This document shows, one piece after another, positions 22,101 through 31,740 of a DNA stretch of 64,000 nt. The notes beneath the pieces are model-generated. The model was not told the DNA's origin and searched no databases. It saw only the letters and a list, made by a program, of their open reading frames with translations. Location of the stretch: the NCBI GenBank assembly GCA_009692425.1, contig SHZF01000015.1:17186-81185 (forward strand). Direction: 5' to 3'. Position numbers and translations under genes: made by a program. Origin of the DNA: Myxococcales bacterium. Lineage in GTDB: Bacteria; Myxococcota_A; UBA9042. Each line of letters starts with the position of its first letter. The first letter of the stretch is position 1.

Positions 22101-22912
22101 GCGCAGAAGTTGCGCGGCCTGCCGGCGCACGCAAGCGCTTTCGGCCGGAACTCGTGCCGACGCTCGTCATGCTCGTCTGCCTCGGCATCCTGCTGGCGTT
22201 GGGCAACTGGCAAACGGGGCGTTACCGCCAACAGACGGCGCTCGTCGAGCGCTACCACGCCCAGCACGATGTCGCACCCGCAGTGCAGGCGGCGGCCGAA
22301 CTGGCTGCCGGACAGGATCGGGAGGCGCGCCTGCAATTCCGTCGCGTGGCCCTGCGCGGCACCGTCGATGCCGCCCACGTACACTGGCTGACGGCGCGCT
22401 ATATGTTGGGGCAACGCGGCTTTGGCGTGCTGGTGCCGCTCGTGCTGGCGGACGCCCCGAGCGCCGGGCCGCGCGCGCTGCTCGTCGATCTCGGCTGGGT
22501 TCCCGAAGGCAAGGAAGCCACATTGTTGCGGAGCCTGGCAACGGAGGCGACATCGGGCAAGACCCGGGTCGTGCGCGGGCGACTGCATGTCGTGCCGGCC
22601 GCCCTGCGCGCGGGGATTCCGGGTTCCGACGCGCCCGCGGGGCAGCACCTGCAGCGGCCGACGTGGCGCGCGCCCAACCCCACCGCCATCGCCCGCACGA
22701 CGCCCGGGCTGGACCCGGAACTGCTCGTGCTGGCCGGCGAACAGGCCACCGGCCGCACCGTCGATCCGGCGCAGGTGCCGCTCGACGGGTACGCCTATCC
22801 CGTGCGGCCCCTGCCGATGAAGAATGTCGAGTACGCCGTCACGTGGTACGGCCTTGCGCTGACCTGCGTGGCGGTCTGGTTCGCGTTGAGTCGACGGGAG
22901 CCGGCAGCGTGA
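22097..22912 (+). CDS. SURF1 family cytochrome oxidase assembly protein
   Basis: ILLALGNWQTGRYRQQTALVE; GFGVLVPLVL...ALLVDLGWVPEGKE; C-term HVTWYGLALTCVAVWFALSRR-like TM region (YAVTWYGLAL). Confidence 0.88.
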   Translation: MSAEVARPAGARKRFRPELVPTLVMLVCLGILLALGNWQTGRYRQQTALVERYHAQHDVAPAVQAAAELAAGQDREARLQFRRVALRGTVDAAHVHWLTARYMLGQRGFGVLVPLVLADAPSAGPRALLVDLGWVPEGKEATLLRSLATEATSGKTRVVRGRLHVVPAALRAGIPGSDAPAGQHLQRPTWRAPNPTAIARTTPGLDPELLVLAGEQATGRTVDPAQVPLDGYAYPVRPLPMKNVEYAVTWYGLALTCVAVWFALSRREPAA

Positions 22913-23862
22913 AGGTCGAACTGCCCTGCCTGGCGTTGGCGGCGCTGTTCGGCTGTGCCGCGGCGGCGCGCCCTGAGAGTGCGCCGGAGCCCGTCGCGTC
23001 CACGCCGAACGATGGGGCCGCAAGCGCTGCAGGGGGCGATGCCGTGGTGACCTTCGACGCGGCCGGGACAGTGGATGCCAAGCCTGCGCCGGACGCGACG
23101 CCCGACACGACTGCGGCCCTGGACGGTCTGGTTGCGACCGATGCGCCCGCATCGACCTGCGATCCGGATGCCAAGCCACAGCCGAATGCGGCCAGCGCCG
23201 CAGACCCGCCGGGGGCGCCGGGCTGTGGCCCCGGCATGGCCGCGGTCGACGCGTTCTGCATCGATCGTTGGGAAGCGGCGCTCGACGAGGTGCTGGCCAG
23301 CGGCAAGACGCAGCCGTGGTCGCCGTACTGGTCGCCCGCCAAGGCCAAGGTGCGCGCCAGATCCGCGCCCGGTCTCGTGCCGCAAGGCTACGTCTCCGGT
23401 ACGCAGGCCGCCGCCGCTTGCCTGGAGGCCGGCAAGCGGCTGTGCACTGACACCGAGTGGCTGCGCGCGTGTCGCGGGCCGCAGAAGTGGACGTATCCGT
23501 ATGGCAATGCGCTCCAACTCGGGACGTGCAACGACCACCGCGCCAAGCACCCGGCGGTGGAATACTTCGGCACCGCGGCCAGTTGGATCTGGTCGAAGCT
23601 CGGCCATCCGTGCATCAACCAACTCGCGCAGACCGAGGCGCAGACGGGCGCTTTCAGTGGGTGCGTCTCCGCGGAGCAAGTCCATGACCTCATGGGAAAC
23701 CTGCACGAGTGGACCGCGGACCCGGCCGGCACGTTTCGCGGTGGCTTCTACGTCGACACGAAATTGAACGGCCCGGGCTGCCTGTACGCGACGACGGCGC
23801 ACGACGTGGGGCACTGGGACTACTCGACGGGCTTCCGCTGCTGCGCGGACAAGAAGAAATAA
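22909..23862 (+). CDS. Formylglycine-generating-enzyme (SUMF1/FGE-sulfatase) domain lipoprotein
   Basis: AALFGCAAAA lipobox, Ala/Asp/Pro linker, then AVDAFCIDRWEAAL, YVSGTQAAAACLEAGKRLCTDTEWLRACRGP, VHDLMGNLHEWTAD, TGFRCC. Confidence 0.88.
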   Translation: MKVELPCLALAALFGCAAAARPESAPEPVASTPNDGAASAAGGDAVVTFDAAGTVDAKPAPDATPDTTAALDGLVATDAPASTCDPDAKPQPNAASAADPPGAPGCGPGMAAVDAFCIDRWEAALDEVLASGKTQPWSPYWSPAKAKVRARSAPGLVPQGYVSGTQAAAACLEAGKRLCTDTEWLRACRGPQKWTYPYGNALQLGTCNDHRAKHPAVEYFGTAASWIWSKLGHPCINQLAQTEAQTGAFSGCVSAEQVHDLMGNLHEWTADPAGTFRGGFYVDTKLNGPGCLYATTAHDVGHWDYSTGFRCCADKKK

Positions 23863-23866
23863 TCGA

Positions 23867-24640
23867 ATGGACACCCTGCTTGCCTCCCCGCAACCCTTGT
23901 CTGCCGCCCCGCCCGCGTTGCTCGCGGGGATTCGACTGCTGGCGACTGACATCGACGACACGATGACCCACGCCGGTGTGCTGACGCCGGCCGTGGTTGC
24001 CGCCGTGGCGCGCCTGGTCGCGGCGGGCATCGAGGTGCTGCCGGTCAGCGGGCGCTCGGCCGGCGAGGTTCTCGGCCTCGCACGCTACCTGCCGGGAGTA
24101 CGGCGCGCGATCGCAGAAAATGGTGCCACGCTGCTGCGCCCCGACAACCCGCCGCTGGCCTTGCGCGCAACGCCGGACCGCGTGCGGTTGCGGGAGGCGG
24201 CAGCGGCCCTGTCTCGCGATCTCGCGGCACCGCTCGTCGAGGCGGCCGACGCGTTTTGCCGGGTCGGCGACCTCGCGTTCGAGCGCGGCGGGCGCGCCGA
24301 TGGCGAATTGCAGGGTTTGCACACGCCGGCCGCGAAGCTGGGTGTTTTTCTCCTGTGGTCGTCGGTGCACCTGCACTTGTCGCTGGCAGCGCCGGACAAG
24401 GGCGCTGCGGTGCTTGAACTGGCGGCCGTCGATGGCATTGCCGGTGGTGCCATCGCGACGATCGGCGATTCGCCCAACGACGCCGGCCTGTGGGTGCCCG
24501 GGCGGTTCGCGCTGCCGGTCGGCACGGCTGCCGTGATGCGCCAGCGCGCCGTGCTGCCGCACCTGCCGCAGTGGGTGGTCGGCGAGGGTGCCTTGGGCTG
24601 GGTCGAACTGGCCGAAGCGCTGCTGGCCGCCCGCAAGTGA
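23867..24640 (+). CDS. HAD-superfamily (Cof/SPP-like) hydrolase
   Basis: LLATDIDDTMTHAGVLTPAVVAAVARLVAAGIEVLPVSGRSAGE; IAENGATLL; TIGDSPNDAGLW. Confidence 0.85.
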   Translation: MDTLLASPQPLSAAPPALLAGIRLLATDIDDTMTHAGVLTPAVVAAVARLVAAGIEVLPVSGRSAGEVLGLARYLPGVRRAIAENGATLLRPDNPPLALRATPDRVRLREAAAALSRDLAAPLVEAADAFCRVGDLAFERGGRADGELQGLHTPAAKLGVFLLWSSVHLHLSLAAPDKGAAVLELAAVDGIAGGAIATIGDSPNDAGLWVPGRFALPVGTAAVMRQRAVLPHLPQWVVGEGALGWVELAEALLAARK

Positions 24641-24696
24641 GCATGAAACGGAGTAGCTTGCCCCGCAGCCCGCACCCGGCTAGCTTCGCGACCCCG

Positions 24697-25908
24697 ATGG
24701 CGCGAAACCGGCACCACGTTTTCTTGATTCCCGGCTTCTTCGGCTTCGCCAATCTCGGCGACCTAAAGTACTTCGGGCACGTGCACGCGGTCCTGCTGGC
24801 CGAACTCGAGCGCTTCGGGCTCGACGCGACGCTTTATCACGTGCGCACCCTGCCCACGGCGTCGGTACGCAAACGTGCCGGCCAGTTGCTGCGCGAGATC
24901 GCCGAGTCCGAGGCCGGCCGCGACACGGGCCCGATCCACCTGATCGGCCACTCGTCGGGAGCGCTGGACGCCCGCCTGCTGGTGTCGGCCGGCGCGTCGC
25001 TGTCGAGCGATCTGCCCGCAGCAGCGATCGCGGCCCGGGTCCGCAGTGTGACGTCGGTCTGCGGGCCCCACGCCGGCACCCCCATGGTGTCTGTGTTTAC
25101 GACGGTGCTCGGCCCGCGCCTGCTCCAGTTACTGTCGCTCGCTACGATCTACGTGGTGCGCTACGGCCGCCTGCCGCTGTCGGTGTTGCTGCCGATGGGC
25201 CGCCTGCTGGTGCGGCTCGACAACGTCAGCGGCGCCGACCCATTGGACCAACTCTACGACGAATTGCTGGCCGACTTCGGGGACGAGAGGCGCCGGGAAA
25301 TTCGGGACTTCTTCGCGTCCGTGGGCAAGGACCAGTCGCTTATCGCGCAACTGATGCCCGACGGCATGGACATCTTCAACGCGTGCACGCGCGACGACAG
25401 CGATGTGCGCTACGGCTGCGTGGTGGCCCGTGCGCGGGCTCCCGGTGTCGGGTCGACGTTGGCCGCCGGGCTGGGGCCGTACGCGCAGGCCAGCCACGCG
25501 CTGTACGCAGCGATGTACCAATTGTCGAGCCGCATGAGCCACGAGCGCGCGCCCATGCCGACGTTCAGCCAGGTGCAGTCGATGCGCCACGCGTGGGGTG
25601 AAGTGCCCGACGCGCGCACGAACGACGGCATCGTGCCGACGCTGAGCCAGTTGTGGGGCGAAGTGCTGTGCGCCGTCGATGCGGACCACCACGACGTCAT
25701 CGGCCATTTCGACGACACGAACCATGACCCGCCCCACTACGACTGGCTGCGCAGCGGCAGCGGGTTCACCCGCCGCGACTTCGAGGGCCTGTGGAGCGCA
25801 GTTGCCCGCTGGGTGGCGCGCGCCGAGCCGGCCGTGCGTGCCGAGGTGCCCACCGCAGAGGCACCCGCGTCGGTGCCGCACCGCACCGCCCGCATCACGA
25901 TGCCGTGA
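24697..25908 (+). CDS. Alpha/beta-hydrolase (esterase/lipase-like)
   Basis: HVFLIPGFFGFANLGDLKYFGHV, nucleophile elbow IHLIGHSSGALDARLL, late D/H candidates TNDGIVPTLSQLWG and VIGHFDDTNHD. Confidence 0.75.
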   Translation: MARNRHHVFLIPGFFGFANLGDLKYFGHVHAVLLAELERFGLDATLYHVRTLPTASVRKRAGQLLREIAESEAGRDTGPIHLIGHSSGALDARLLVSAGASLSSDLPAAAIAARVRSVTSVCGPHAGTPMVSVFTTVLGPRLLQLLSLATIYVVRYGRLPLSVLLPMGRLLVRLDNVSGADPLDQLYDELLADFGDERRREIRDFFASVGKDQSLIAQLMPDGMDIFNACTRDDSDVRYGCVVARARAPGVGSTLAAGLGPYAQASHALYAAMYQLSSRMSHERAPMPTFSQVQSMRHAWGEVPDARTNDGIVPTLSQLWGEVLCAVDADHHDVIGHFDDTNHDPPHYDWLRSGSGFTRRDFEGLWSAVARWVARAEPAVRAEVPTAEAPASVPHRTARITMP

Positions 25909-26032
25909 CCGCGCCCTGCCGCGAGGGGGCGGACTCGGCCGCCACGTTGCGGTGGCACTTCTCTGGCGCCAAGGTCCGGCGCTGAGTACCCTTGGCGAGC
26001 AGCGGAGGGCGTCGGCCGGACGCTGGAGCAAC

Positions 26033-29000
26033 ATGCGACCACATCGGACGAAACCACCCGCAGCGCGTCGCACGGGCCGGCACGCCTGCGCACTCGCAGC
26101 GCTGGTGCTGCTGCCAGCGGCCTGTCTCGACGATTTCCAGACGGACGCACAGCTCGAGCAGGCCTTGGCGCGCGCGAACGCGGCCGACGCGGCGTTGGAC
26201 GGCACCGATGGCGCGGCAGACATTGTCGACGCTGTCGATGCCGCCAATTTGGTGGACAGCCTTGTCGACGCGACGTCGGATGGGAAGGACGGCCCCGAGT
26301 CGGACGCCGACGCCAGCGGCGACGGCGTACTTGCGCTCGACGCGACCGCCACGGACTGCGACGGGTGCCCGAAGTGTCAGGTCGACGAGGACTGCAAGGG
26401 CACGCAGGCCATCGACCTCTGCCTCCAGAAATGGTCGTGCTTGAAGCAGAACGGGTGGGGTCAGTGCGTCCAGGTGCTGCGGGCCGACGCGGTCGCGTGT
26501 CCGTCCGGCGGCACGGCGTGCCAGGCCTCGGCGTGCGATCCGGCGACTGGCAAGTGCCAGTCACAGCCTGCCAGCGACGGCTCGCCGTGCAGCGATCTGA
26601 ACGGCTGCACTTATGGCGATGCGTGCGCTGCCGGCGCGTGCAAGCCCGGCGCTCCCAAGACGTGCGACGACGGCAACCCGTGCAGCAAGGACGAGTGCGA
26701 CCCCGCCAGCGCAACCTGCGTCGCATTGCCGCAAGCGGGGACGTGCACTGACTTCGACCCCTGCACGGTCGGCGACACGTGCGCCAACGGCACGTGCAAG
26801 ACGTTTCCCAAGAAGTGCGACGACGGCGAGTCGTGCACGAAAGACGACTGCGACCCGGAGGCGCCGGGCTGCGTCTACCTGGCTCTCACGGCGACATGCA
26901 GCGACGGTGACCCGTGTACGGTCGGCGACAAGTGCGCGCAAAAGGAGTGCAAACCCGGGGCAAGCAAGGCCTGCGACGACGGCAACCCTTGCACCATCAA
27001 CGCTTGCGATGCGGCGAGCGGCGACTGTGCCGCGGTCAACAGCCAGGCGCCGTGCTCGGACAACAACCCGTGCACGATCGGCGACCTGTGCGGCGGCGGG
27101 CTGTGCGTTCCCGGCGCTTCGAAGAACTGCGACGACGGCAACACGTGCACGAATGACGCCTGCAACGCGGGCTCTGGCGACTGCAGCTTCGTCAAGAATT
27201 TCTCGCCGTGCACCGACAACAATGCGTGCACGCAAGGGGACATCTGCGACAGCGGCGCCTGCAAGTCGGGGGCGCCGAAGGGATGCAACGACGCCAACCC
27301 GTGCACCGTCGATTTGTGCGACGCAGCAAACGGGGCGTGCAGCGTGCTCTTCAACGCCGCCGCGTGCGACGATGGCGATGGATGCTCGGTCAACGACCAG
27401 TGTCAGGAAGGCAAATGTGCGGCGGGACCCCTGAAGACCTGCGCCGACCTCGACACCTGCACGGCCGATGCGTGCGACGCGAAATCGGGCGGCTGTACGT
27501 TTGCGAAGATTGCTGGCTGCGGCGGGTTCTGCAGCGCCGACACGGATTGCAACGATCAAAACCCGTGCACGGTGAACGCATGCATCCAGGCAAAGTGCGC
27601 ATTCCCGCCCAACGGCGAGCCGTGCAGCGATGGCGACGCGTGCAGTGTCGGCGACCAGTGCAGTTCCGGTGCGTGCAAGCCCGGGGTGCCGGCGAATTGC
27701 GACGACGGCAATCCATGCACCGACGACCCGTGCGCCAAGGCGACCGGCGCCTGCGCCCACGCGGCGAACAGCGCCACATGCAGCGACAACAACGCGTGCA
27801 CCTTGGGCGATACGTGCGCGGCCAACCAATGCGTCGCCGGTGTGGCGAAGGCGTGCGACGACAGCAATCCATGTACGACCGACGCTTGCGACCCCGTCAG
27901 TGGCAGTTGCGCCGCCACGAACCATACGGGCGCGTGCTCGGATGGGAATCCCTGCACGGTCGGCGACGGCTGTGGTGGCGGAGTGTGCAACTCGGGCGCC
28001 GTCTTGCCGTGCGACGACCAGAATCCGTGCACGAACGATGCCTGCGACGTGGGCGACGGCGTGTGCAAGGGCAAACCCAATGCGGCGACGTGCAGCGATG
28101 GCAACGCGTGCACGCAAGGCGACGTGTGCGCGGCCGGCGCGTGCAAGCCCGGTGTCACGTTGGACTGCAACGACGGCAACCCGTGCACGACCGATGCGTG
28201 TTCCGTCGCGACCGGAGCGTGCTCGCAGTCCTTCAACACCGCACCTTGCGACGACCTGAACGCGTGCACGCAGGACGACGGTTGCGGCGGCGGCAAGTGC
28301 GCGCCGGGCGTGGCGACGGCGTGCAGCGACGGCAACGCGTGCACGACCGACGGCTGTGACGCCAGCAGCGGCGGGTGCACCAGCCAACCGATCGTCGGGT
28401 GCGGCGGCAATTGCACCAAAGACTCCGATTGCAACGACCAGAACCCGTGCACGACGGACTCGTGCACGGGCGGCAAGTGCGCATTCGCCCCGAACACTGC
28501 GGGGTGTGAAGACAGCGATCCCTGCACCGAGGCCGACAAGTGTGCAGGAGGCCAGTGCCAGCCGGGCGCTGCCAAACCGTGCAGCGACGGCAGCGTGTGC
28601 ACGGACGATGTGTGCGACAAGGCGACCGGCGCATGCAATGGCACTCCCAACGCGTTGCCGTGCTCAGATGGCGACGCGTGCAGCATTGGCGAGGCCTGCG
28701 TGGGTGGCTCGTGCACGGGCGGCAAGCCGGTGGCGTGCAATGACGGCAAGGTGTGTACCGACGACAAGTGCGACGCGCAGTCCGGTGCGTGCGGCTTCGT
28801 CATCAACGTGGCGGCGTGCAGCGACGGCGACGCGTGCAGCGTAGGCGATGCGTGCGCTGCCGGGTCGTGCAAGGCCGGCCCGGCGAAAGTGTGCGACGAC
28901 CAGAACCCATGCACGAACAACGCGTGCGACAAGGCGAACGGAACGTGCGGCGAGGTCAACAACGCGGCACCGTGCACCGACGCCAACCCGTGCACGCTGG

Positions 29001-31441
29001 GCGACGTCTGCGCAGCGGGCAAGTGCGCGGCGGGCCAACCGCGCGCGTGCGACGACGCAAAGGTCTGCACCGACGACAGTTGCGCCGACTCGACGGGCAG
29101 TTGCGTGTACGCGCCCAATGCGGTCGCTTGCGAAGACGGCAACAAGTGCACGGCGCCAGATGTGTGCGCCGGCGGGTCGTGCGCGGCCGGGGCTGCCAAG
29201 GACTGCGACGACAAGGATGCATGCACCAACGACAAGTGCGATGCCTCGTCGGGAGGCTGCGTATTCGTGCCGATTGTTGGCTGCGGCGGCAACTGCAAGG
29301 TCGCGGACGACTGCAACGACCAGAACCCGTGCACGACGGACCTGTGCTCGAACCTGCTGTGTGCGTACCAGAACAACGCCGACGTGTGCTCGGACGGCAA
29401 CCCGTGCACGTTGCTCGACGCGTGCAAGAACGGCGGCTGTGTCGCGGGCGCCGCCAAAGGCTGCGACGACGGACAGCCCTGCACGAACGACAGTTGCAAC
29501 CCGACCGATGGCGCGTGTGTGACGGTGAGCAACACGGCGCCGTGCGACGACGGCAACCAGTGTACCCAAGGTGACCTCTGCGGCGGCGGCAAGTGCACGG
29601 CGGGACAACCCAAGGCGTGCGATGACAAGAACGCCTGCACGGTGGACGGCTGCGACCCCAGCACCGGCGCTTGCACGGTCAAGGCTGACGATGCCGCGAA
29701 GTGTGACGACGGCAACGCGTGTTCGACGGGTGATGCGTGCGTGGCCGGCAAGTGCGTCGGCGTCGCCGTCGTGTGCGACGACAAGAACGTCTGCACACAA
29801 GACGCGTGCACCGCCGCGAACGGCCAATGCGCGTACTCCGATGTCGCGGGCGGCCCGTGCGACGACGACTCGAAGTGCACCACGGGCGACGCTTGCCTGG
29901 GCGGCAAGTGCCAACCGGGCACCGCCAAGGTCTGCATGGACAACAACACATGCACGGCCGACTCGTGCGACCCGGCCACGGCGAACTGCGCGTTCAATGC
30001 GCTTACTGACGGCACGGCGTGCAGCGACGGCAACCTGTGCACGCTCAACGACACATGCGGCGGTGCCGTGTGCAAGCCGAAGTCGAGCGTGGCGTGCGGC
30101 GACAGCAACATGTGCACCAGCGACCAATGCAACAAAACGACGGGGTTGTGCGAGTACGGGCCCGACCTGGGGAAGAACGGCGCGTCTTGCGCGAGCAACT
30201 CGCCCGTCAACAAGCGCTGCTGGAACGGGGTTTGCCTGATCCCGTGGGCCCGCGCGTTGGCGACGGCCGGCGGCTTCACGTCGGGTGCGGCCCCGCGCCC
30301 AGATTTAGCGGCCACGTGGGGTGCGAGCAGCAAGGGCGAACTCGGCACGGGCAGCCTCGTCGCCAGCTCGGTGCCCGTCATGCCGAAACTGGCCGGCTCT
30401 GTGGATGGCGTCACGCTCGGGTTGGACCACGGGTGCGCGTTGGTCGATATCCCCAGTTCCAACGGCACCTCCGGTCTCGCGATCCAGTGCTGGGGCGCGG
30501 GCACTGCGGGCCAGTTGGGCGACGGATTGTCACAGGATTCCGCAACGCCGGTGAAGGCAGACGGCAGCGGCGCCAAGATCGGTGTCTTGGCCACGACGAC
30601 GTGGGCCCCCCTGCACGTCGATGCGGGCGACCAGTTCTCGTGCGCGGCCTACGACAAATACGAACTGACCACGACGACCAAGGCCGTACGCTGCTGGGGC
30701 ACCAACACGTACGGGCAGTTGGGCGCGGCCAATCCGACGAAGGGGAGCGCTGTCCCCGTGCAGGTGCCCAACGTCGGCGGCGCGCACGCCGTTTCCGCCG
30801 GTGGTGGCCACGCGTGTGCGCTGACGCAGTCGGGCCTGCATTGTTGGGGCCGCAACGAGAACGGCCAGGTTGGCAACGGCACCACGGGTATGAGCCTGGC
30901 GCCGGTACTCGTGTTGGCCCAGTCGAAGGGCGAGGTATACGCGGTCTCCGCCGGCACGAAGCACACCTGCGCAATCCGCAGCCCGAACCGCACCGTGCTG
31001 TGCTGGGGCTTGAACAGCGATGGCCAGTGCGGCCTCAGCGCCGGCAGCCCCGGTAGCGTCGTGCTGCCGACCAACGTGCAGCTCGGCGCCGGCCCCTTGC
31101 AGCTTGCCTTGGCGATCGCGGCGGGGGAAAAGCACACGTGCGCGGTCATCAAGACTTCAGACAGTTCCTGGCGCGTGTACTGTTGGGGCGCCAATGGCGA
31201 CGGCCAACTGGGCATCGGCTCGAACGCAGCGTCGCATGTGCCGAAGAAGGTGCTGCAGTCGGCGGGAGGCAGCGAGTTTGCCGACCTCGTCGGCGTGCTG
31301 GCGGGCCGCAAGCACTCGTGCGGCGTGCACGGCAACGGCTCCGTGTGGTGCTGGGGCGCGGGCGGCGACGGCCAACTCGGGCAGGGCGCGATGGTCGGCT
31401 CGACCGTGCCAGTCATGGTGTCTGGTTCTGCGCCAAAGTAG
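26033..31441 (+). CDS. Giant lipoprotein (1802 aa): ~20 tandem Cys-rich (CDDGNPCT) modules plus C-terminal RCC1-type beta-propeller
   Basis: Lipobox VLLPAACLDD; repeated [19 protein letters not shown]...CSDGNxCTxGDxC..GxC; C-term repeats HACALTQSGLHCWGRNENGQVGNGT, HTCAIRSPNRTVLCWGLNSDGQCGL. Confidence 0.9.
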   Translation: MRPHRTKPPAARRTGRHACALAALVLLPAACLDDFQTDAQLEQALARANAADAALDGTDGAADIVDAVDAANLVDSLVDATSDGKDGPESDADASGDGVLALDATATDCDGCPKCQVDEDCKGTQAIDLCLQKWSCLKQNGWGQCVQVLRADAVACPSGGTACQASACDPATGKCQSQPASDGSPCSDLNGCTYGDACAAGACKPGAPKTCDDGNPCSKDECDPASATCVALPQAGTCTDFDPCTVGDTCANGTCKTFPKKCDDGESCTKDDCDPEAPGCVYLALTATCSDGDPCTVGDKCAQKECKPGASKACDDGNPCTINACDAASGDCAAVNSQAPCSDNNPCTIGDLCGGGLCVPGASKNCDDGNTCTNDACNAGSGDCSFVKNFSPCTDNNACTQGDICDSGACKSGAPKGCNDANPCTVDLCDAANGACSVLFNAAACDDGDGCSVNDQCQEGKCAAGPLKTCADLDTCTADACDAKSGGCTFAKIAGCGGFCSADTDCNDQNPCTVNACIQAKCAFPPNGEPCSDGDACSVGDQCSSGACKPGVPANCDDGNPCTDDPCAKATGACAHAANSATCSDNNACTLGDTCAANQCVAGVAKACDDSNPCTTDACDPVSGSCAATNHTGACSDGNPCTVGDGCGGGVCNSGAVLPCDDQNPCTNDACDVGDGVCKGKPNAATCSDGNACTQGDVCAAGACKPGVTLDCNDGNPCTTDACSVATGACSQSFNTAPCDDLNACTQDDGCGGGKCAPGVATACSDGNACTTDGCDASSGGCTSQPIVGCGGNCTKDSDCNDQNPCTTDSCTGGKCAFAPNTAGCEDSDPCTEADKCAGGQCQPGAAKPCSDGSVCTDDVCDKATGACNGTPNALPCSDGDACSIGEACVGGSCTGGKPVACNDGKVCTDDKCDAQSGACGFVINVAACSDGDACSVGDACAAGSCKAGPAKVCDDQNPCTNNACDKANGTCGEVNNAAPCTDANPCTLGDVCAAGKCAAGQPRACDDAKVCTDDSCADSTGSCVYAPNAVACEDGNKCTAPDVCAGGSCAAGAAKDCDDKDACTNDKCDASSGGCVFVPIVGCGGNCKVADDCNDQNPCTTDLCSNLLCAYQNNADVCSDGNPCTLLDACKNGGCVAGAAKGCDDGQPCTNDSCNPTDGACVTVSNTAPCDDGNQCTQGDLCGGGKCTAGQPKACDDKNACTVDGCDPSTGACTVKADDAAKCDDGNACSTGDACVAGKCVGVAVVCDDKNVCTQDACTAANGQCAYSDVAGGPCDDDSKCTTGDACLGGKCQPGTAKVCMDNNTCTADSCDPATANCAFNALTDGTACSDGNLCTLNDTCGGAVCKPKSSVACGDSNMCTSDQCNKTTGLCEYGPDLGKNGASCASNSPVNKRCWNGVCLIPWARALATAGGFTSGAAPRPDLAATWGASSKGELGTGSLVASSVPVMPKLAGSVDGVTLGLDHGCALVDIPSSNGTSGLAIQCWGAGTAGQLGDGLSQDSATPVKADGSGAKIGVLATTTWAPLHVDAGDQFSCAAYDKYELTTTTKAVRCWGTNTYGQLGAANPTKGSAVPVQVPNVGGAHAVSAGGGHACALTQSGLHCWGRNENGQVGNGTTGMSLAPVLVLAQSKGEVYAVSAGTKHTCAIRSPNRTVLCWGLNSDGQCGLSAGSPGSVVLPTNVQLGAGPLQLALAIAAGEKHTCAVIKTSDSSWRVYCWGANGDGQLGIGSNAASHVPKKVLQSAGGSEFADLVGVLAGRKHSCGVHGNGSVWCWGAGGDGQLGQGAMVGSTVPVMVSGSAPK
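26650..30200 (+). repeat. Intragenic tandem array of 156-bp (52-aa) Cys modules, organised in 882-bp higher-order units
   Basis: GCGG(F/N)C landmark Gly codons at 27515, 28397 and 29279: spacing 882 and 882 bp; typical internal module is 52 aa. Confidence 0.9.
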
Positions 31442-31444
31442 CCA

Positions 31445-31640
31445 GCCCCGATCCGCCGCCTTCGGCACAGCTCTGCGTTGTCACTGCGGAATCGGCGTTC
31501 GAAGTACCGGGTGTACGTTTTCACGCCGATTCCTTGCTCCGCCTTGTCGAGCGCAAGCGAGCCAACCGGCAACGCGCAGCCGAATTCGGCGGCCGGGGAT
31601 GGGAGGCGGCAGTGGTTCCTGGCCAGCCTGAATCCACCAC
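31445..31640 (-). repeat. Dispersed intergenic repeat, copy 1
   Basis: CCCCGATCCGCCGCCTTCGGC...CTGCGGAATC...GTTCGAAGTA...CACGCCGATTCCTTGCTCCGCCTTG...CCGAATTCGGCGGCCGGG matches reverse complement of 52850-53010. Confidence 0.85.
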
Positions 31641-31740
31641 CCTGGAACCTCTCCGGGCCAGCGCGAGACCTTGCGCCGGCCCACCGCAAACCCGACAATG
31701 CGCACCGCAAGCGCTTCTGGCACCCCCGCTAGGACTCGAC

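Noticed and set aside
26650-30200. Possible CRISPR array (short repeats such as GGCAACCCGTGCACG at semi-regular spacing)
   Set aside because: Repeats are codon-level recurrences of DGNPCT inside an open reading frame, with variable sequence and no cas genes.
27556-30594. 1012-aa minus-strand ORF (HAP/LPSSH-rich repeats)
   Set aside because: Antisense shadow of the Cys-array gene: it mirrors the tandem repeats and has no recognisable domain; the + frame carries lipobox, Cys modules and RCC1 blades.
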